Positions 8,971 through 17,760 of a stretch of 38,152 nt of DNA are shown piece by piece. The notes beneath the pieces are model-generated. The model was not told the origin of the DNA. It was given only the letters and a program-made list of their open reading frames with translations, and did not search any database. Positions within the stretch are counted from its first letter, which is position 1; every line of letters begins with the position of its first letter. The translations under genes and the position numbers were made by a program. Source of the DNA: Bacillota bacterium. GTDB taxonomy: Bacteria > Bacillota > Clostridia > Peptostreptococcales > Anaerovoracaceae. The stretch lies in contig JAEXBK010000122.1 of assembly GCA_023394035.1 (NCBI GenBank), positions 1 to 38,152 on the forward strand. Direction: 5' to 3'.

Positions 8971-9046
8971 GGGGGTATAGCTCAGCTGGGAGAGCGCTTG
9001 ACTGGCAGTCAAGAGGTCACGAGTTCGAGCCTCGTTATCTCCACCA
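8971..9046 (+). tRNA. tRNA-Ala (anticodon GGC)
   Basis: All four arms fold. The acceptor is 8971-8977 with 9036-9042; the D-arm stem is GCTC/GAGC; the anticodon stem is CTTGA/TCAAG with loop CTGGCAG (anticodon GGC at 9004-9006); the T stem is ACGAG/CTCGT with loop TTCGAGC. Discriminator A73 and an encoded CCA end follow. The G3-U70 wobble pair, the alanine identity element, is present, and a second wobble lies at position 5-68. It sits between cca and a terminator. Confidence 0.97.
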
Positions 9047-9048
9047 TT

Positions 9049-9076
9049 ACCGGCATAAATTGCCGGTCGTTTTTTT
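9049..9076 (+). terminator. terminator after tRNA-Ala
   Basis: ACCGGCA (9049-9055) pairs with TGCCGGT (9061-9067) across a 5-base loop, followed by CG and seven T residues. It begins two bases after the tRNA's CCA end. Confidence 0.92.
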
Positions 9077-9098
9077 GCATTCATTTGTGCATATGTGA

Positions 9099-9127
9099 TT
9101 GACGGTTGATGATCGCGATTATATAAT
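9099..9127 (+). promoter_or_regulatory. promoter of the MMPL-GLUG operon
   Basis: TTGACG (9099-9104) and TATAAT (9122-9127) are 17 bases apart. The predicted start near 9134 leaves a leader of about 80 bases before the exporter gene. Confidence 0.85.
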
Positions 9128-9136
9128 ATAAGTGGT

Positions 9137-9166
9137 ATGTAATTACATGGTCACAGTAAAAGTGAC
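9137..9166 (+). promoter_or_regulatory. palindrome and stem-loop in the MMPL leader
   Basis: ATGTAATTACAT (9137-9148) is a perfect 12-base palindrome at the predicted transcription start, the position of a repressor operator. Immediately after it, GTCAC (9150-9154) and GTGAC (9162-9166) can form a small stem in the RNA. No regulator gene lies beside this operon, so the binding protein is unknown. Confidence 0.45.
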
Positions 9167-9206
9167 AGGCATTATTTCAGCGATAGTTATTATTTTATTA
9201 TTTTAA
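9147..9206 (+). CDS. possible 19-residue hydrophobic leader peptide
   Basis: An ATG inside the palindrome opens a frame encoding MVTVKVTGIISAIVIILLF, ending 10 bases before the MMPL start. The product would be a single hydrophobic helix. No good ribosome-binding site is seen, and translation is unproven. It could be a chance frame or an upstream peptide coupled to MMPL translation. Confidence 0.2.
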   Translation: MVTVKVTGIISAIVIILLF

Positions 9207-9216
9207 GAAAGAACAA

Positions 9217-11652
9217 ATGAAAAGAAAGAACAAAGGCGCAGTAGTAGAACGCTTTGCTGCATTTATTGCAGACAACAGGAGAATGCTTCTGATTGTTTTT
9301 ATTGTGCTTGCTCTCGTGTGCGCTTTCACTGCGGGACTTGCAAAGACTAACGACAGTCTTGAGGAATATCTTGACGAGGATACCGAGACGAGGCAAGGCC
9401 TTGACATTATGGAAAAGGAATTTGTCACATACGGTACGGCAAGGGTAATGGTGAATAACCTTTCCTTTGAGCAGGCTGATCAGCTTAAGACGCTCATATC
9501 CGATATTAGCGGAGTAAACGAGGTTGAGTTTGACGATTCGGAGCAGCACTACTGGAATACTTACTCGTTGTTTGATATCAAATTTAACGGAACAAAGGAC
9601 AGCAGCGTAAGCATCAAGGCACTCGAAAAGACTGAGACTCTTCTTGAGCCGTACGACAGCTATATAAGCACGGATGTGGGCAATCCTCTGAAGAAGATAA
9701 TAGACAGAGAGATGCTCGTGGTAGATGTACTTGCCTTTGGCATAATACTTGTAGTGCTTCTTCTTACATCCAATACATTTGCCGAAATTCCGGTGCTTCT
9801 CATAACCTTCGGGGCTGCGGCAATCTTTAACATGGGAACGAACTTCATATTCGGCGAAATCTCATTTGTAACTAACTCCATCGCAGTCGTTTTGCAGCTT
9901 GCGCTTGCTATGGACTATGCGATAATTCTGATGCACAGATACCTTGAGGAACATGACGGGAACGGGCTTTCACCGCGCGACTCCGTGATTGCGGCACTGT
10001 CAAAGGCTATTCCTGAAATTGCAGGATCGAGTCTTACGACGGTTTCCGGTCTTCTTGCGCTGACATTTATGAAATACAAGCTCGGTGCAGATATGGGATT
10101 TGTACTCATCAAAGCGATACTGATAAGCCTGGTGTGTGTGTTTACACTCATGCCTATAATGATAATGATGTTTTCCGGGCTTATAGATAAGACACATCAC
10201 AGGAACTATATGCCTGAGATTCCTTTCATTTCGAGGTTTGTTATAAAGACAAAACACATTGTACCACCGATATTTTTGGTCGTGTTTATTTGTGCGGCAT
10301 TCTTTTCGACGCAGACAAACTACGTATTCAATCAGGATTCGGTTGATTCTTTGAGACACAACGAAATACAGCTTGCCGAGAAAAAGATAGAAGAGATATT
10401 CGGTAAGACAACAACATTTGCAATAATAGTACCGTCAGGTAACGGAGACGGTGAGAAAACGATCGTTCGTGAGGTGAAGTCGCTTGACAAGACTGTTTCG
10501 GTAACGGGACTTTCCGACATCAAGGCGAAGGACGACTATAATCTTCTTGACGAGCTTTCTCCGAGAGAATTTTCGGAGCTTGCAGACATAGATTATGAAA
10601 TGGCGGTGCTGCTTTATAGGAGCTATGCGCTCGAAAACAAAGAATTCGGACTTGCACTTACAGGAACGGATAATTACAAGATCCCGCTTCTCGATATTTT
10701 TGAGTATATGATAGACAACAAAGAAAAGGTCTATCTCGACATAGATGAAGAAACCGAAAAGAAGCTTGACGATCTCGAAAAGGATCTCGAAGAAGGAAGA
10801 AAACAACTACAAAGCGAGGAATGGAGCCGCATAGTTGTGGAAGCGGACATTGCGCCGGAAGGTGAGGAAAGCTACGAGTACCTTGCAGAACTTAAATCTG
10901 TGGCAGCAAGGACATACTCAAAATATCATATTGTAGGTGATACGACGAGCTGCAGAGATCTTAAGGTCTCATTTGATGACGATAACAAGCTCATAAGCCT
11001 GCTCTCGGTCACATTTGTGGCGGCGGTTCTGCTCCTTACCTTCAAATCTGCGGGTCTTCCGATATTGCTGCTCCTGATAATACAGGGAAGTATATTCATA
11101 AACTTTTCGAGTCCGTATTTTACGGGAAACAGCGTGTTCTTTGTAACATATCTGATAATAACGTCGATTCAGATGGGTGCGAACATAGACTACGCAATCG
11201 TAATTTCGGGAAGATACCTCGATTTCAGAAATACATATGATGCTAACACCGCAATGAAATATGCACTTGAAGCGGCGTTTCCTACGATATTCAGCTCAGG
11301 CAGCATGCTGACATCGGCGGGAGTGGTAATAGCTCTCGTAACATCAAACGAAACCATATCGGCAGTAGGTGTGTATCTCGGTAAGGGCACTTTCGTATCT
11401 ATGATCCTTGTCCTATGCGTACTTCCTCAGATTATAATTCTCGGAGACAAGCTCATACATAAAACAAAATTTACACTCCAAAGCGAGGCACCGACTGTCG
11501 ATATTGCCGGCAAGGTTGTCTTAAACGGCAAGGTGAGAGGATATGTAAACGGATATATAGACGGTGAAATATACGGTTCCTTCGACGGAGAGATCAAAGC
11601 CTCCGTGGAAAACTGCAAGAGAGATGAGGAGACGGCTGAAAATGAAGAATAA
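9217..11652 (+). CDS. MMPL/RND superfamily exporter with repeat-like C-terminal tail
   Basis: This 811-residue polytopic membrane protein has the two-fold RND architecture. Each half has one helix, a large extracytoplasmic domain and a bundle of helices. Typical segments are LQLALAMDYAIILMHRY in the first half and TSIQMGANIDYAIVISGRY in the second, with acidic residues where RND proteins carry their proton relay. Relatives export lipids, siderophores or drugs; the substrate here is unknown. After the last helix a tail of about 55 residues carries short repeats rich in G and alternating hydrophobics (GKVRGYVNGYIDGEIYGSFDGEI), reminiscent of bactofilin-like beta structure. The ribosome site is weak (AAGAAAG). 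The end overlaps the next gene by 11 bases. Confidence 0.88.
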   Translation: MKRKNKGAVVERFAAFIADNRRMLLIVFIVLALVCAFTAGLAKTNDSLEEYLDEDTETRQGLDIMEKEFVTYGTARVMVNNLSFEQADQLKTLISDISGVNEVEFDDSEQHYWNTYSLFDIKFNGTKDSSVSIKALEKTETLLEPYDSYISTDVGNPLKKIIDREMLVVDVLAFGIILVVLLLTSNTFAEIPVLLITFGAAAIFNMGTNFIFGEISFVTNSIAVVLQLALAMDYAIILMHRYLEEHDGNGLSPRDSVIAALSKAIPEIAGSSLTTVSGLLALTFMKYKLGADMGFVLIKAILISLVCVFTLMPIMIMMFSGLIDKTHHRNYMPEIPFISRFVIKTKHIVPPIFLVVFICAAFFSTQTNYVFNQDSVDSLRHNEIQLAEKKIEEIFGKTTTFAIIVPSGNGDGEKTIVREVKSLDKTVSVTGLSDIKAKDDYNLLDELSPREFSELADIDYEMAVLLYRSYALENKEFGLALTGTDNYKIPLLDIFEYMIDNKEKVYLDIDEETEKKLDDLEKDLEEGRKQLQSEEWSRIVVEADIAPEGEESYEYLAELKSVAARTYSKYHIVGDTTSCRDLKVSFDDDNKLISLLSVTFVAAVLLLTFKSAGLPILLLLIIQGSIFINFSSPYFTGNSVFFVTYLIITSIQMGANIDYAIVISGRYLDFRNTYDANTAMKYALEAAFPTIFSSGSMLTSAGVVIALVTSNETISAVGVYLGKGTFVSMILVLCVLPQIIILGDKLIHKTKFTLQSEAPTVDIAGKVVLNGKVRGYVNGYIDGEIYGSFDGEIKASVENCKRDEETAENEE

Positions 11653-14626
11653 GGGGATTCGTACAAAAAAGATTGTTTCGACAGTGCTTATCATGGCGAT
11701 GATGCTTTCTGTATCGGGAATATCTATGTTATCCTTTGCAAACGAAAAGGCCGCAGAGGAAAAGATATCCGACACACAAGCTTCTACGGAAACCGCTCCT
11801 GAGGTAAATGTAGATATTCACATAAGAACCGCAGATGACTTCGAAAAATTTGCAGCTGCATGCAGTGATGAGGCTTATTCTGAAGGCAAGACCGTTTCTC
11901 TTGACGGTGATATAGATCTGAGCGGCGGAAAATTCATGCCGGTACCGTCGTTCGGGGGAACCTTTCTCGGAAACGGACACACAATAAGCAATTTTACATG
12001 TGCATCGAACGGCTCACATCAGGGACTTTTCAGATATGTAACAGAAAAGGGACAGATAATAAATCTCAAGGTTACGGGCGATGTTTCACCTAACGGAAGC
12101 AAAAGCGCAGTAGGCGGAATAGCCGGCACGAATAACGGCTTTATCGGTAACTGCACATTCTCAGGCAATGTCGAAGGCATGGCAAATACAGGCGGAATAG
12201 CCGGAGAAAACTACGGCGTAATCAAAGACTGTACGACGGAAGGAAGCGTGCTTGCAAAGCATTTTTCGGGCGGAATAACAGGCTTTAACACGGGCTCGGT
12301 CGGATACTGCGTTAATAAGGCGGGCGTAAACAACGAGATAATACAGGATACGCTCGATATTAAGGCTCTCGAAATCGATAAAATACTCGGAAGAGAACTC
12401 GTGTCAAACACGAAATTTAACTCGGCATCAGACATAGGCGGGATATGCGGTATAAATACGGGCATAGTAAAGGCGTGTGAAAACTCCGGAACGATAGGAT
12501 ACCAGCATTACGGCTTTAATGTCGGAGGAATTGCAGGAAGACAGTCCGGTCATATTGCCGACAGCGTAAATAAGGGAGAGGTACTCGGAAGAGAAGATGT
12601 CGGCGGTGTAGTAGGGCAGATGACACCGTTCCTTATCCTTCAGGACAGCACAAGCGTTGACGAGGAGCTTGCGGCAATGAAAAATGCGACAGATGCAGCT
12701 CTTGCAAATCTCGACAGCAATTCGAAGGTGCTCGGAGATAATATTTCAAACAGTGCTGTTTACGGAATGGCAATATCGGACAGATATTATGATACCTCGG
12801 GCACTGTAAAAAAGGTCAAGGACGGAACTTTTGAGCTTACACCGGATGATCTGAAGAACAAAAAAGGAAGCGGCATCGAGGGGAAAGCTGGCGAAGTCTT
12901 TGATAAAACGACTGACAAGGCAACCGAATTTGAAAATGCGGTAGGCACGGAAACAATAGACAATGTAACCTCGGGAAATGTCAGCGATCAGGATAAGACG
13001 AATCTCCAAAATGCGGCAGGCCTCAGCGGAGATACTCCAAGAGACATAATAAATAACAAAAAGGCGGAGCGCGAAGCGCAGAAGGCGGCAGAGGAAGCTG
13101 AACAGGCGAAGCAGCTTGAGGCGATAAACAATGCAATCAAGTCGGGACGCATAATGGGCGACAACTTTACCTCGGCGATTCAGCAGCTTTCGAGCGACCT
13201 TGCAGGCATAAGCGAGCATTACAACAAGATACTCGGAATGATTGCAAATGCGATATCGGGTAATTTTGAGCTTACAGTCATGCATGATATATCCGATGAG
13301 GACGAAGAAGGCATGAAGGACGGCAAGGTCGAGGGATGCAGCAACGAAGGCAAGATAAGCGCAGATGTAGGAGCCGGCGGAATAATAGGCACCATGGGAT
13401 CGGAAGTTGACTTTGATATAGACAAGATTCTGTCAAAGGGTATAAACGATACCATCAGCATATCGACTGCAACGTATTATTGCCGAAATATAGTTACAGA
13501 CTGTCTAAACGACGGCGAGGTTGAAGGCCGCAAAGAAAACATAGGCGGCGTTGTAGGTCTTTGCGAGATAGGTAATATAGTACTTTCACAGAACTACGGG
13601 AACATAAAGGGTTCGGGAAGATATTACGGAGGAATCGCAGGCTTAAGCAAATCAAAGGTAAAGAAGTGCTTTTCGATGTGTGCTCTGGAAGGCACCGAAT
13701 ATATCGGAGGCATAACAGGCAAGGGGAAATATATAGATCATTGCAGTTCTATCGTAGATGCGGATATTACGGCAGCATGCTGCGGTGCCGTTTCCGGATG
13801 GATGGAATTTGCGGAATCGGATACTTATCTCGACAAGAATTATTTCGTAAGTGATGAGCTAGGCGGCGTAGACGGCATAAGCTATGACGGACTTTGCCAG
13901 AAGGTCACATATGAGGATCTATTAAGCATGAACGCTCTTCCTGACAAATTCAGAAGTCTTAAGCTCACATTTATGGCGGACGGCGAGGAGGTCAAGGTCA
14001 TAGAGTTCACATACGGAGACAGCCTTGATCCGAATGAGCTTCCTGCAGTGCCGGAAAAGGATGGAACAGCAGGAGTATGTCAGGACTTCGATTTCGAAAA
14101 TATGAAGCGAAGCGCAGTCATAGAGGCTCAGTATAACGCAAGACAGAATATCATAGCATCAAAGGACATGCGCAAAGACTCGCCTATGTCTGTGGCTCTC
14201 GCAGAAGGTGCATTTTCAAACAGTACAGAGCTTTCCATATCTAAGTATTCGGGAAGCGCGGCTCTGCCGTCCGGAAGCGGAAACGCTTACGAAATGAAGC
14301 TTAAGGGCTCATTCAGAATGCCTGACGAGTATACCTTGAGATGGAATACGGGTGGAAAAGACGCCGACATATACGTACTGACAGACGGAAAGTGGAAGTC
14401 GGTTGCATATAAAAAGGACGGAAGCTTCTGCGTATTTAAGGCGAGTGGCAACGAAAATGCCATATTCGTTGCGGAGAGAACACTGTTTGCACCGAGCTCA
14501 AAGCTGACTTTATCGCTCATCGTCGCAGTGCTGCTTGCTGCCGTAGCTGCAAGATTCCTTGTACTTAAAGCTAAGAACCGAAAGGCGATCAGGCTGTTCG
14601 GAAAATCCGAAGAAGAGCCGGCATAA
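11642..14626 (+). CDS. secreted, membrane-anchored GLUG-repeat protein
   Basis: This 994-residue surface protein has no assigned function. The ATG at 11642 follows AGGAG at 11627-11631 and starts a clear signal peptide (basic start, hydrophobic core, SFA before NEK). GLUG-type repeats (GGIAGTNNGFIGNC, GGIAGENYGVIKDC and similar) fill residues about 110-330 and again about 560-720. Between them is a low-complexity, probably helical segment including AEREAQKAAEEAEQAKQLEA. A membrane helix near residues 952-975 and a basic tail anchor the C-terminus. It overlaps the MMPL gene by 11 bases, which implies coupled expression and possibly a joint envelope role. GLUG repeats are known from adhesins and surface proteases; no catalytic domain is seen here. 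Confidence 0.85.
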   Translation: MKNKGIRTKKIVSTVLIMAMMLSVSGISMLSFANEKAAEEKISDTQASTETAPEVNVDIHIRTADDFEKFAAACSDEAYSEGKTVSLDGDIDLSGGKFMPVPSFGGTFLGNGHTISNFTCASNGSHQGLFRYVTEKGQIINLKVTGDVSPNGSKSAVGGIAGTNNGFIGNCTFSGNVEGMANTGGIAGENYGVIKDCTTEGSVLAKHFSGGITGFNTGSVGYCVNKAGVNNEIIQDTLDIKALEIDKILGRELVSNTKFNSASDIGGICGINTGIVKACENSGTIGYQHYGFNVGGIAGRQSGHIADSVNKGEVLGREDVGGVVGQMTPFLILQDSTSVDEELAAMKNATDAALANLDSNSKVLGDNISNSAVYGMAISDRYYDTSGTVKKVKDGTFELTPDDLKNKKGSGIEGKAGEVFDKTTDKATEFENAVGTETIDNVTSGNVSDQDKTNLQNAAGLSGDTPRDIINNKKAEREAQKAAEEAEQAKQLEAINNAIKSGRIMGDNFTSAIQQLSSDLAGISEHYNKILGMIANAISGNFELTVMHDISDEDEEGMKDGKVEGCSNEGKISADVGAGGIIGTMGSEVDFDIDKILSKGINDTISISTATYYCRNIVTDCLNDGEVEGRKENIGGVVGLCEIGNIVLSQNYGNIKGSGRYYGGIAGLSKSKVKKCFSMCALEGTEYIGGITGKGKYIDHCSSIVDADITAACCGAVSGWMEFAESDTYLDKNYFVSDELGGVDGISYDGLCQKVTYEDLLSMNALPDKFRSLKLTFMADGEEVKVIEFTYGDSLDPNELPAVPEKDGTAGVCQDFDFENMKRSAVIEAQYNARQNIIASKDMRKDSPMSVALAEGAFSNSTELSISKYSGSAALPSGSGNAYEMKLKGSFRMPDEYTLRWNTGGKDADIYVLTDGKWKSVAYKKDGSFCVFKASGNENAIFVAERTLFAPSSKLTLSLIVAVLLAAVAARFLVLKAKNRKAIRLFGKSEEEPA

Positions 14627-14655
14627 AGCCGGATACGGATATACTTAAACGATAT

Positions 14656-14694
14656 AAAAAACCGGGAAACGGCGATATCATTTTCCGGTTTTTA
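14656..14694 (+). terminator. terminator after the MMPL-GLUG operon
   Basis: AAAAACCGG (14657-14665) pairs with CCGGTTTTT (14685-14693), giving a hairpin with an A-rich 5' arm and T-rich 3' arm. It separates this operon from dlt. Confidence 0.85.
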
Positions 14695-14775
14695 TATTGG
14701 GCTTAAGCTTCAAATATGGACAAAATGTGCATTTAGTGGAGAAAAAGTGAAAAATATTACGATATCCTTAATGTT

Positions 14776-14809
14776 AGGTAAAACTATTATGAAAGTACTT
14801 TCTTTACCT
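14776..14809 (+). promoter_or_regulatory. nested inverted repeats upstream of dltA
   Basis: AGGTAAA (14776-14782) and TTTACCT (14803-14809) are inverted copies, and GAAAGTACTTTC (14791-14802) between them is a perfect 12-base palindrome. They lie about 50-80 bases before dltA, where an operator would be expected. I could not place -35 and -10 boxes with confidence. Confidence 0.4.
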
Positions 14810-14856
14810 TATATGGTGTGTTAAACTGTCACAAGCTAAAGAATAGGAGAACGGAA

Positions 14857-16344
14857 ATGCTATTTCTCGATAAGGTAGAAAAAATTGCAGAAAAATATCC
14901 TGAAAGAACTGCGGTGATTTCAGGTGGGAAATATATAAAATACGGAGAGCTTATAAGCCGTGCAAAATCGCTTTCGTGCTTTGTGGCGGCAAACTCGGAG
15001 AAGGGAAAGCCGGTAGTCGTTATAGGTCACAAAGACCCAATGATGCACGTTTCTTTTCTGGCATGTGCCGAAGCAGGACATGCATACTGCCCGGTTGATA
15101 TTACAACGCCGATAGACAGAGTAAACAGCATAATCGAAAGAATAGATGATCCTCTTGTCATGATAGCGGAAGAAAATGCCGAAGAATACGCCGGGAAGAT
15201 AAATGGCGGAAGGCTCGCGAGCTTTGATGAAATAAGACGGGCAAGCGAAAATAAGGCTTCGCAGGAAACCTCATCATCTGTAAACGCAGAGGATACGATA
15301 TATATAATATTTACATCGGGAAGCACGGGGCTGCCTAAGGGTGTCGAAATCTCGCATGAAGCGTTAAGCAGGTTTACGGACTGGTCTTCTGAACTCATTC
15401 AGGGGAAAACAGAGGATGAACGCATATACATGAATCAGGCACCGTATTCGTTTGACCTTTCGGTATTTGATACACATACTGCACTTTCGGCAGGCGGCAC
15501 GATATTTTGCCTGACGAAGCAGATGCAGAAGGAAATGAGAGATCTTCTTAAGGCATTAGGCGAGAGCAATGCGAATTATTGGATATCGACACCTTCGTTT
15601 GCCGATCTCTGCCTCTCTGATGTCAATTTCAGCTCGGAGCTGATGCCTGAACTCAAGTCATTCATATTCTGCGGAGAAAAGCTTGACAGGAGCACTGCAG
15701 CGAAGCTTCGCATGCGTTTTCCTGAAGCTGCCGTAATAAATACATACGGACCTACGGAATCGACGGTAGCCGTAACGGCAGTCGAAATAACGGATGATAT
15801 GATTGAATCCGGTAAAGAGCTTCCGATAGGAATAGCAAAGCCGGGAACAAGGATAAGCCTTGACCCTGAAAACAAAGAAATCATCATATCCGGAGATACG
15901 GTAAGCAAGGGATATTTCAGGGATAAAGAAAAGAGCGAGGCTGTATTTGCCGAAGATGAAGCCGGAGAAAGAAACTACAGAACAGGTGACAGCGGTTTCT
16001 TTGACGGAGATATGCTATACTATACGGGTCGCCTTGATTTCCAGATAAAGCTTCACGGCTACAGAATAGAGCTCGGCGATATAGAAAGCAACCTTATGGA
16101 TATAGAGGGCGTTGAAAGGGCAGTGGTTCTTCCGACGACAAAAAACGGCAAGATAAGATATCTGTCGGCATATATAATGGCAGGACGCGAAATGGAAAAG
16201 AACGAGATCAAGAAGAAGCTTGCCGAGAAGCTTCCTGAATATATGGTGCCGAAGCGAATTTTGTTCCTCGATTCAATGCCGCTTAACAATAACGGCAAGG
16301 TGGACAGAAAGGCACTTGAGAAGATGATCGGAGAGGGTAGATAA
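14857..16344 (+). CDS. dltA: D-alanine--D-alanyl carrier protein ligase DltA
   Basis: This 495-residue adenylating enzyme activates D-alanine with ATP and loads it onto the phosphopantetheine arm of DltC in the cytoplasm. The start at 14857 has AGGAG upstream; an ATG at 14818 in frame lacks one. Core motifs are TSGSTGLPKG at residues 153-162, INTYGPTEST, YRTGD, and NNNGKVDRKAL near the C-terminus with the catalytic lysine. Length matches DltA (about 500). It is the first gene of a tight operon; its TAA shares one base with the dltB ATG. Confidence 0.97.
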   Translation: MLFLDKVEKIAEKYPERTAVISGGKYIKYGELISRAKSLSCFVAANSEKGKPVVVIGHKDPMMHVSFLACAEAGHAYCPVDITTPIDRVNSIIERIDDPLVMIAEENAEEYAGKINGGRLASFDEIRRASENKASQETSSSVNAEDTIYIIFTSGSTGLPKGVEISHEALSRFTDWSSELIQGKTEDERIYMNQAPYSFDLSVFDTHTALSAGGTIFCLTKQMQKEMRDLLKALGESNANYWISTPSFADLCLSDVNFSSELMPELKSFIFCGEKLDRSTAAKLRMRFPEAAVINTYGPTESTVAVTAVEITDDMIESGKELPIGIAKPGTRISLDPENKEIIISGDTVSKGYFRDKEKSEAVFAEDEAGERNYRTGDSGFFDGDMLYYTGRLDFQIKLHGYRIELGDIESNLMDIEGVERAVVLPTTKNGKIRYLSAYIMAGREMEKNEIKKKLAEKLPEYMVPKRILFLDSMPLNNNGKVDRKALEKMIGEGR

Positions 16345-17504
16345 TGACGATATTCGGAGAAGGATATTTCTTCATTCTACTGATACTGCTTTCCCTTCCT
16401 GCGATAGCTCTCGGAGTAGCGAGAAAAAACATAAAATATTATGGCTTTGCAGTCAGCATTCTGATTGCATGGATGGCACTGAGGGACAACACTCCTGCGC
16501 TGATAAGCCTTATAGGATATTGTGTGTATGAATTTCTGCTTCTGAAAGTCTTCCTCGTTTTTTCAGGGAAAAAGCCTCATAACGGCAAGGCATACGCAAT
16601 TGCTCTTACGGCGTCTCTTGTTCCGCTGATAATATGGAAGCTGTCACATCTCGGTGGACATAGCATTCTGGGCTTTCTCGGGCTTTCGTACATGACCTTC
16701 AAGACGGCACAAATCGTAATAGAGATATATGACGGTCTTATCGAGGAAGTAAAAGCCTTTGATTTTATATACGAGCTGATTTTCTTCCCGTGTATATCAT
16801 CGGGACCTATAGACAGAAGCAGAAGATTCGTCACGGATCTTGATAATACACCTTCGAGAGAGGATTATCTTGAGCTTGTGGGTGAGGGACTCTTCAAAAT
16901 TTGCAGAGGGCTTGTATACAAATTCATATTTGCGGGTGCGGCTTTTCAGGTCATGACATGGCTTGGAGGAACCGAGTCGGCAGGCAGCATACTTATATAC
17001 ATGTACAGCTATGGTATCTACCTGTTCTTCGACTTTGCAGGCTACAGCCAGATGGCGGTGGGCACCTCGTACATATTCGGAGTGAAGACACCGGATAACT
17101 TCAACAAGCCGTTCATTGCAACCGACATGAAGGACTTCTGGGACAGATGGCACATGACGCTTTCGTATTGGTTCAGGGACTACCTCTTTTCCCGTCTGAT
17201 GATGAGGTCGATAAGAGGAAAATGGTTCAAGGACAGGTTGACGGGAGCAACACTCGGATTCATAATAAACATGGCTGTCATGGGAATATGGCACGGGCTG
17301 ACATTCAGCTACATAGGCTATGGACTTTATCACGGCGTACTGCTTGCAGGAACCGAATACTATCAGAAGAAATCAAAATTCCACAAAAAACACAAAAAGG
17401 AAAAGTGGTACATATTTGTAAGCTGGTTTATCACGATGAACCTTGTATTCTTCGGCTTCTTCATCTTTTCAGGGAAGATTGCGGAGATACTGAACATAAA
17501 ATAG
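16344..17504 (+). CDS. dltB: D-alanyl transfer protein DltB (MBOAT family)
   Basis: This 386-residue membrane-bound O-acyltransferase takes D-alanine from DltC and passes it across the membrane for transfer to teichoic acids. The MBOAT histidine is H317 in MGIWHGLTFSYIGYG, within a tunnel-forming set of about 11 helices. YSFGIYL-like and FDFAGYSQMAVGTSYIFG segments and KDFWDRWHMTLSYWFRDYLF are typical of DltB. It overlaps dltA by one base and is followed 20 bases later by dltC. Confidence 0.97.
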   Translation: MTIFGEGYFFILLILLSLPAIALGVARKNIKYYGFAVSILIAWMALRDNTPALISLIGYCVYEFLLLKVFLVFSGKKPHNGKAYAIALTASLVPLIIWKLSHLGGHSILGFLGLSYMTFKTAQIVIEIYDGLIEEVKAFDFIYELIFFPCISSGPIDRSRRFVTDLDNTPSREDYLELVGEGLFKICRGLVYKFIFAGAAFQVMTWLGGTESAGSILIYMYSYGIYLFFDFAGYSQMAVGTSYIFGVKTPDNFNKPFIATDMKDFWDRWHMTLSYWFRDYLFSRLMMRSIRGKWFKDRLTGATLGFIINMAVMGIWHGLTFSYIGYGLYHGVLLAGTEYYQKKSKFHKKHKKEKWYIFVSWFITMNLVFFGFFIFSGKIAEILNIK

Positions 17505-17523
17505 TTTTACGGAGGACAATAAA

Positions 17524-17760
17524 ATGGAAGAAAAAGTACTTGATATACTCGCAGAGCTTTGCGGCGACGACATAGTAAAGGAAGATCTTGATGTAAATCT
17601 TCTGGAGGAAGGTCTCATCGATTCCCTCGACTACGTTGAGCTTCTTGTAAATATAGAAGAGGAATTCGACATCGTAATGTCACCATCAGAGTTTACAAGA
17701 GAACAGATGGATACTCCAAGAAAAATAGTTGAGCAGGTAATGGCAAGGGTCGAAGGCTAA
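17524..17760 (+). CDS. dltC: D-alanyl carrier protein DltC
   Basis: This 78-residue acyl-carrier-type protein carries D-alanine as a thioester on 4'-phosphopantetheine. The attachment serine is S34 in LIDSLDYVEL. An acidic four-helix composition and a length of about 78-80 fit DltC. GGAGG precedes the ATG. The stop codon shares one base with the dltD start. Confidence 0.97.
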   Translation: MEEKVLDILAELCGDDIVKEDLDVNLLEEGLIDSLDYVELLVNIEEEFDIVMSPSEFTREQMDTPRKIVEQVMARVEG

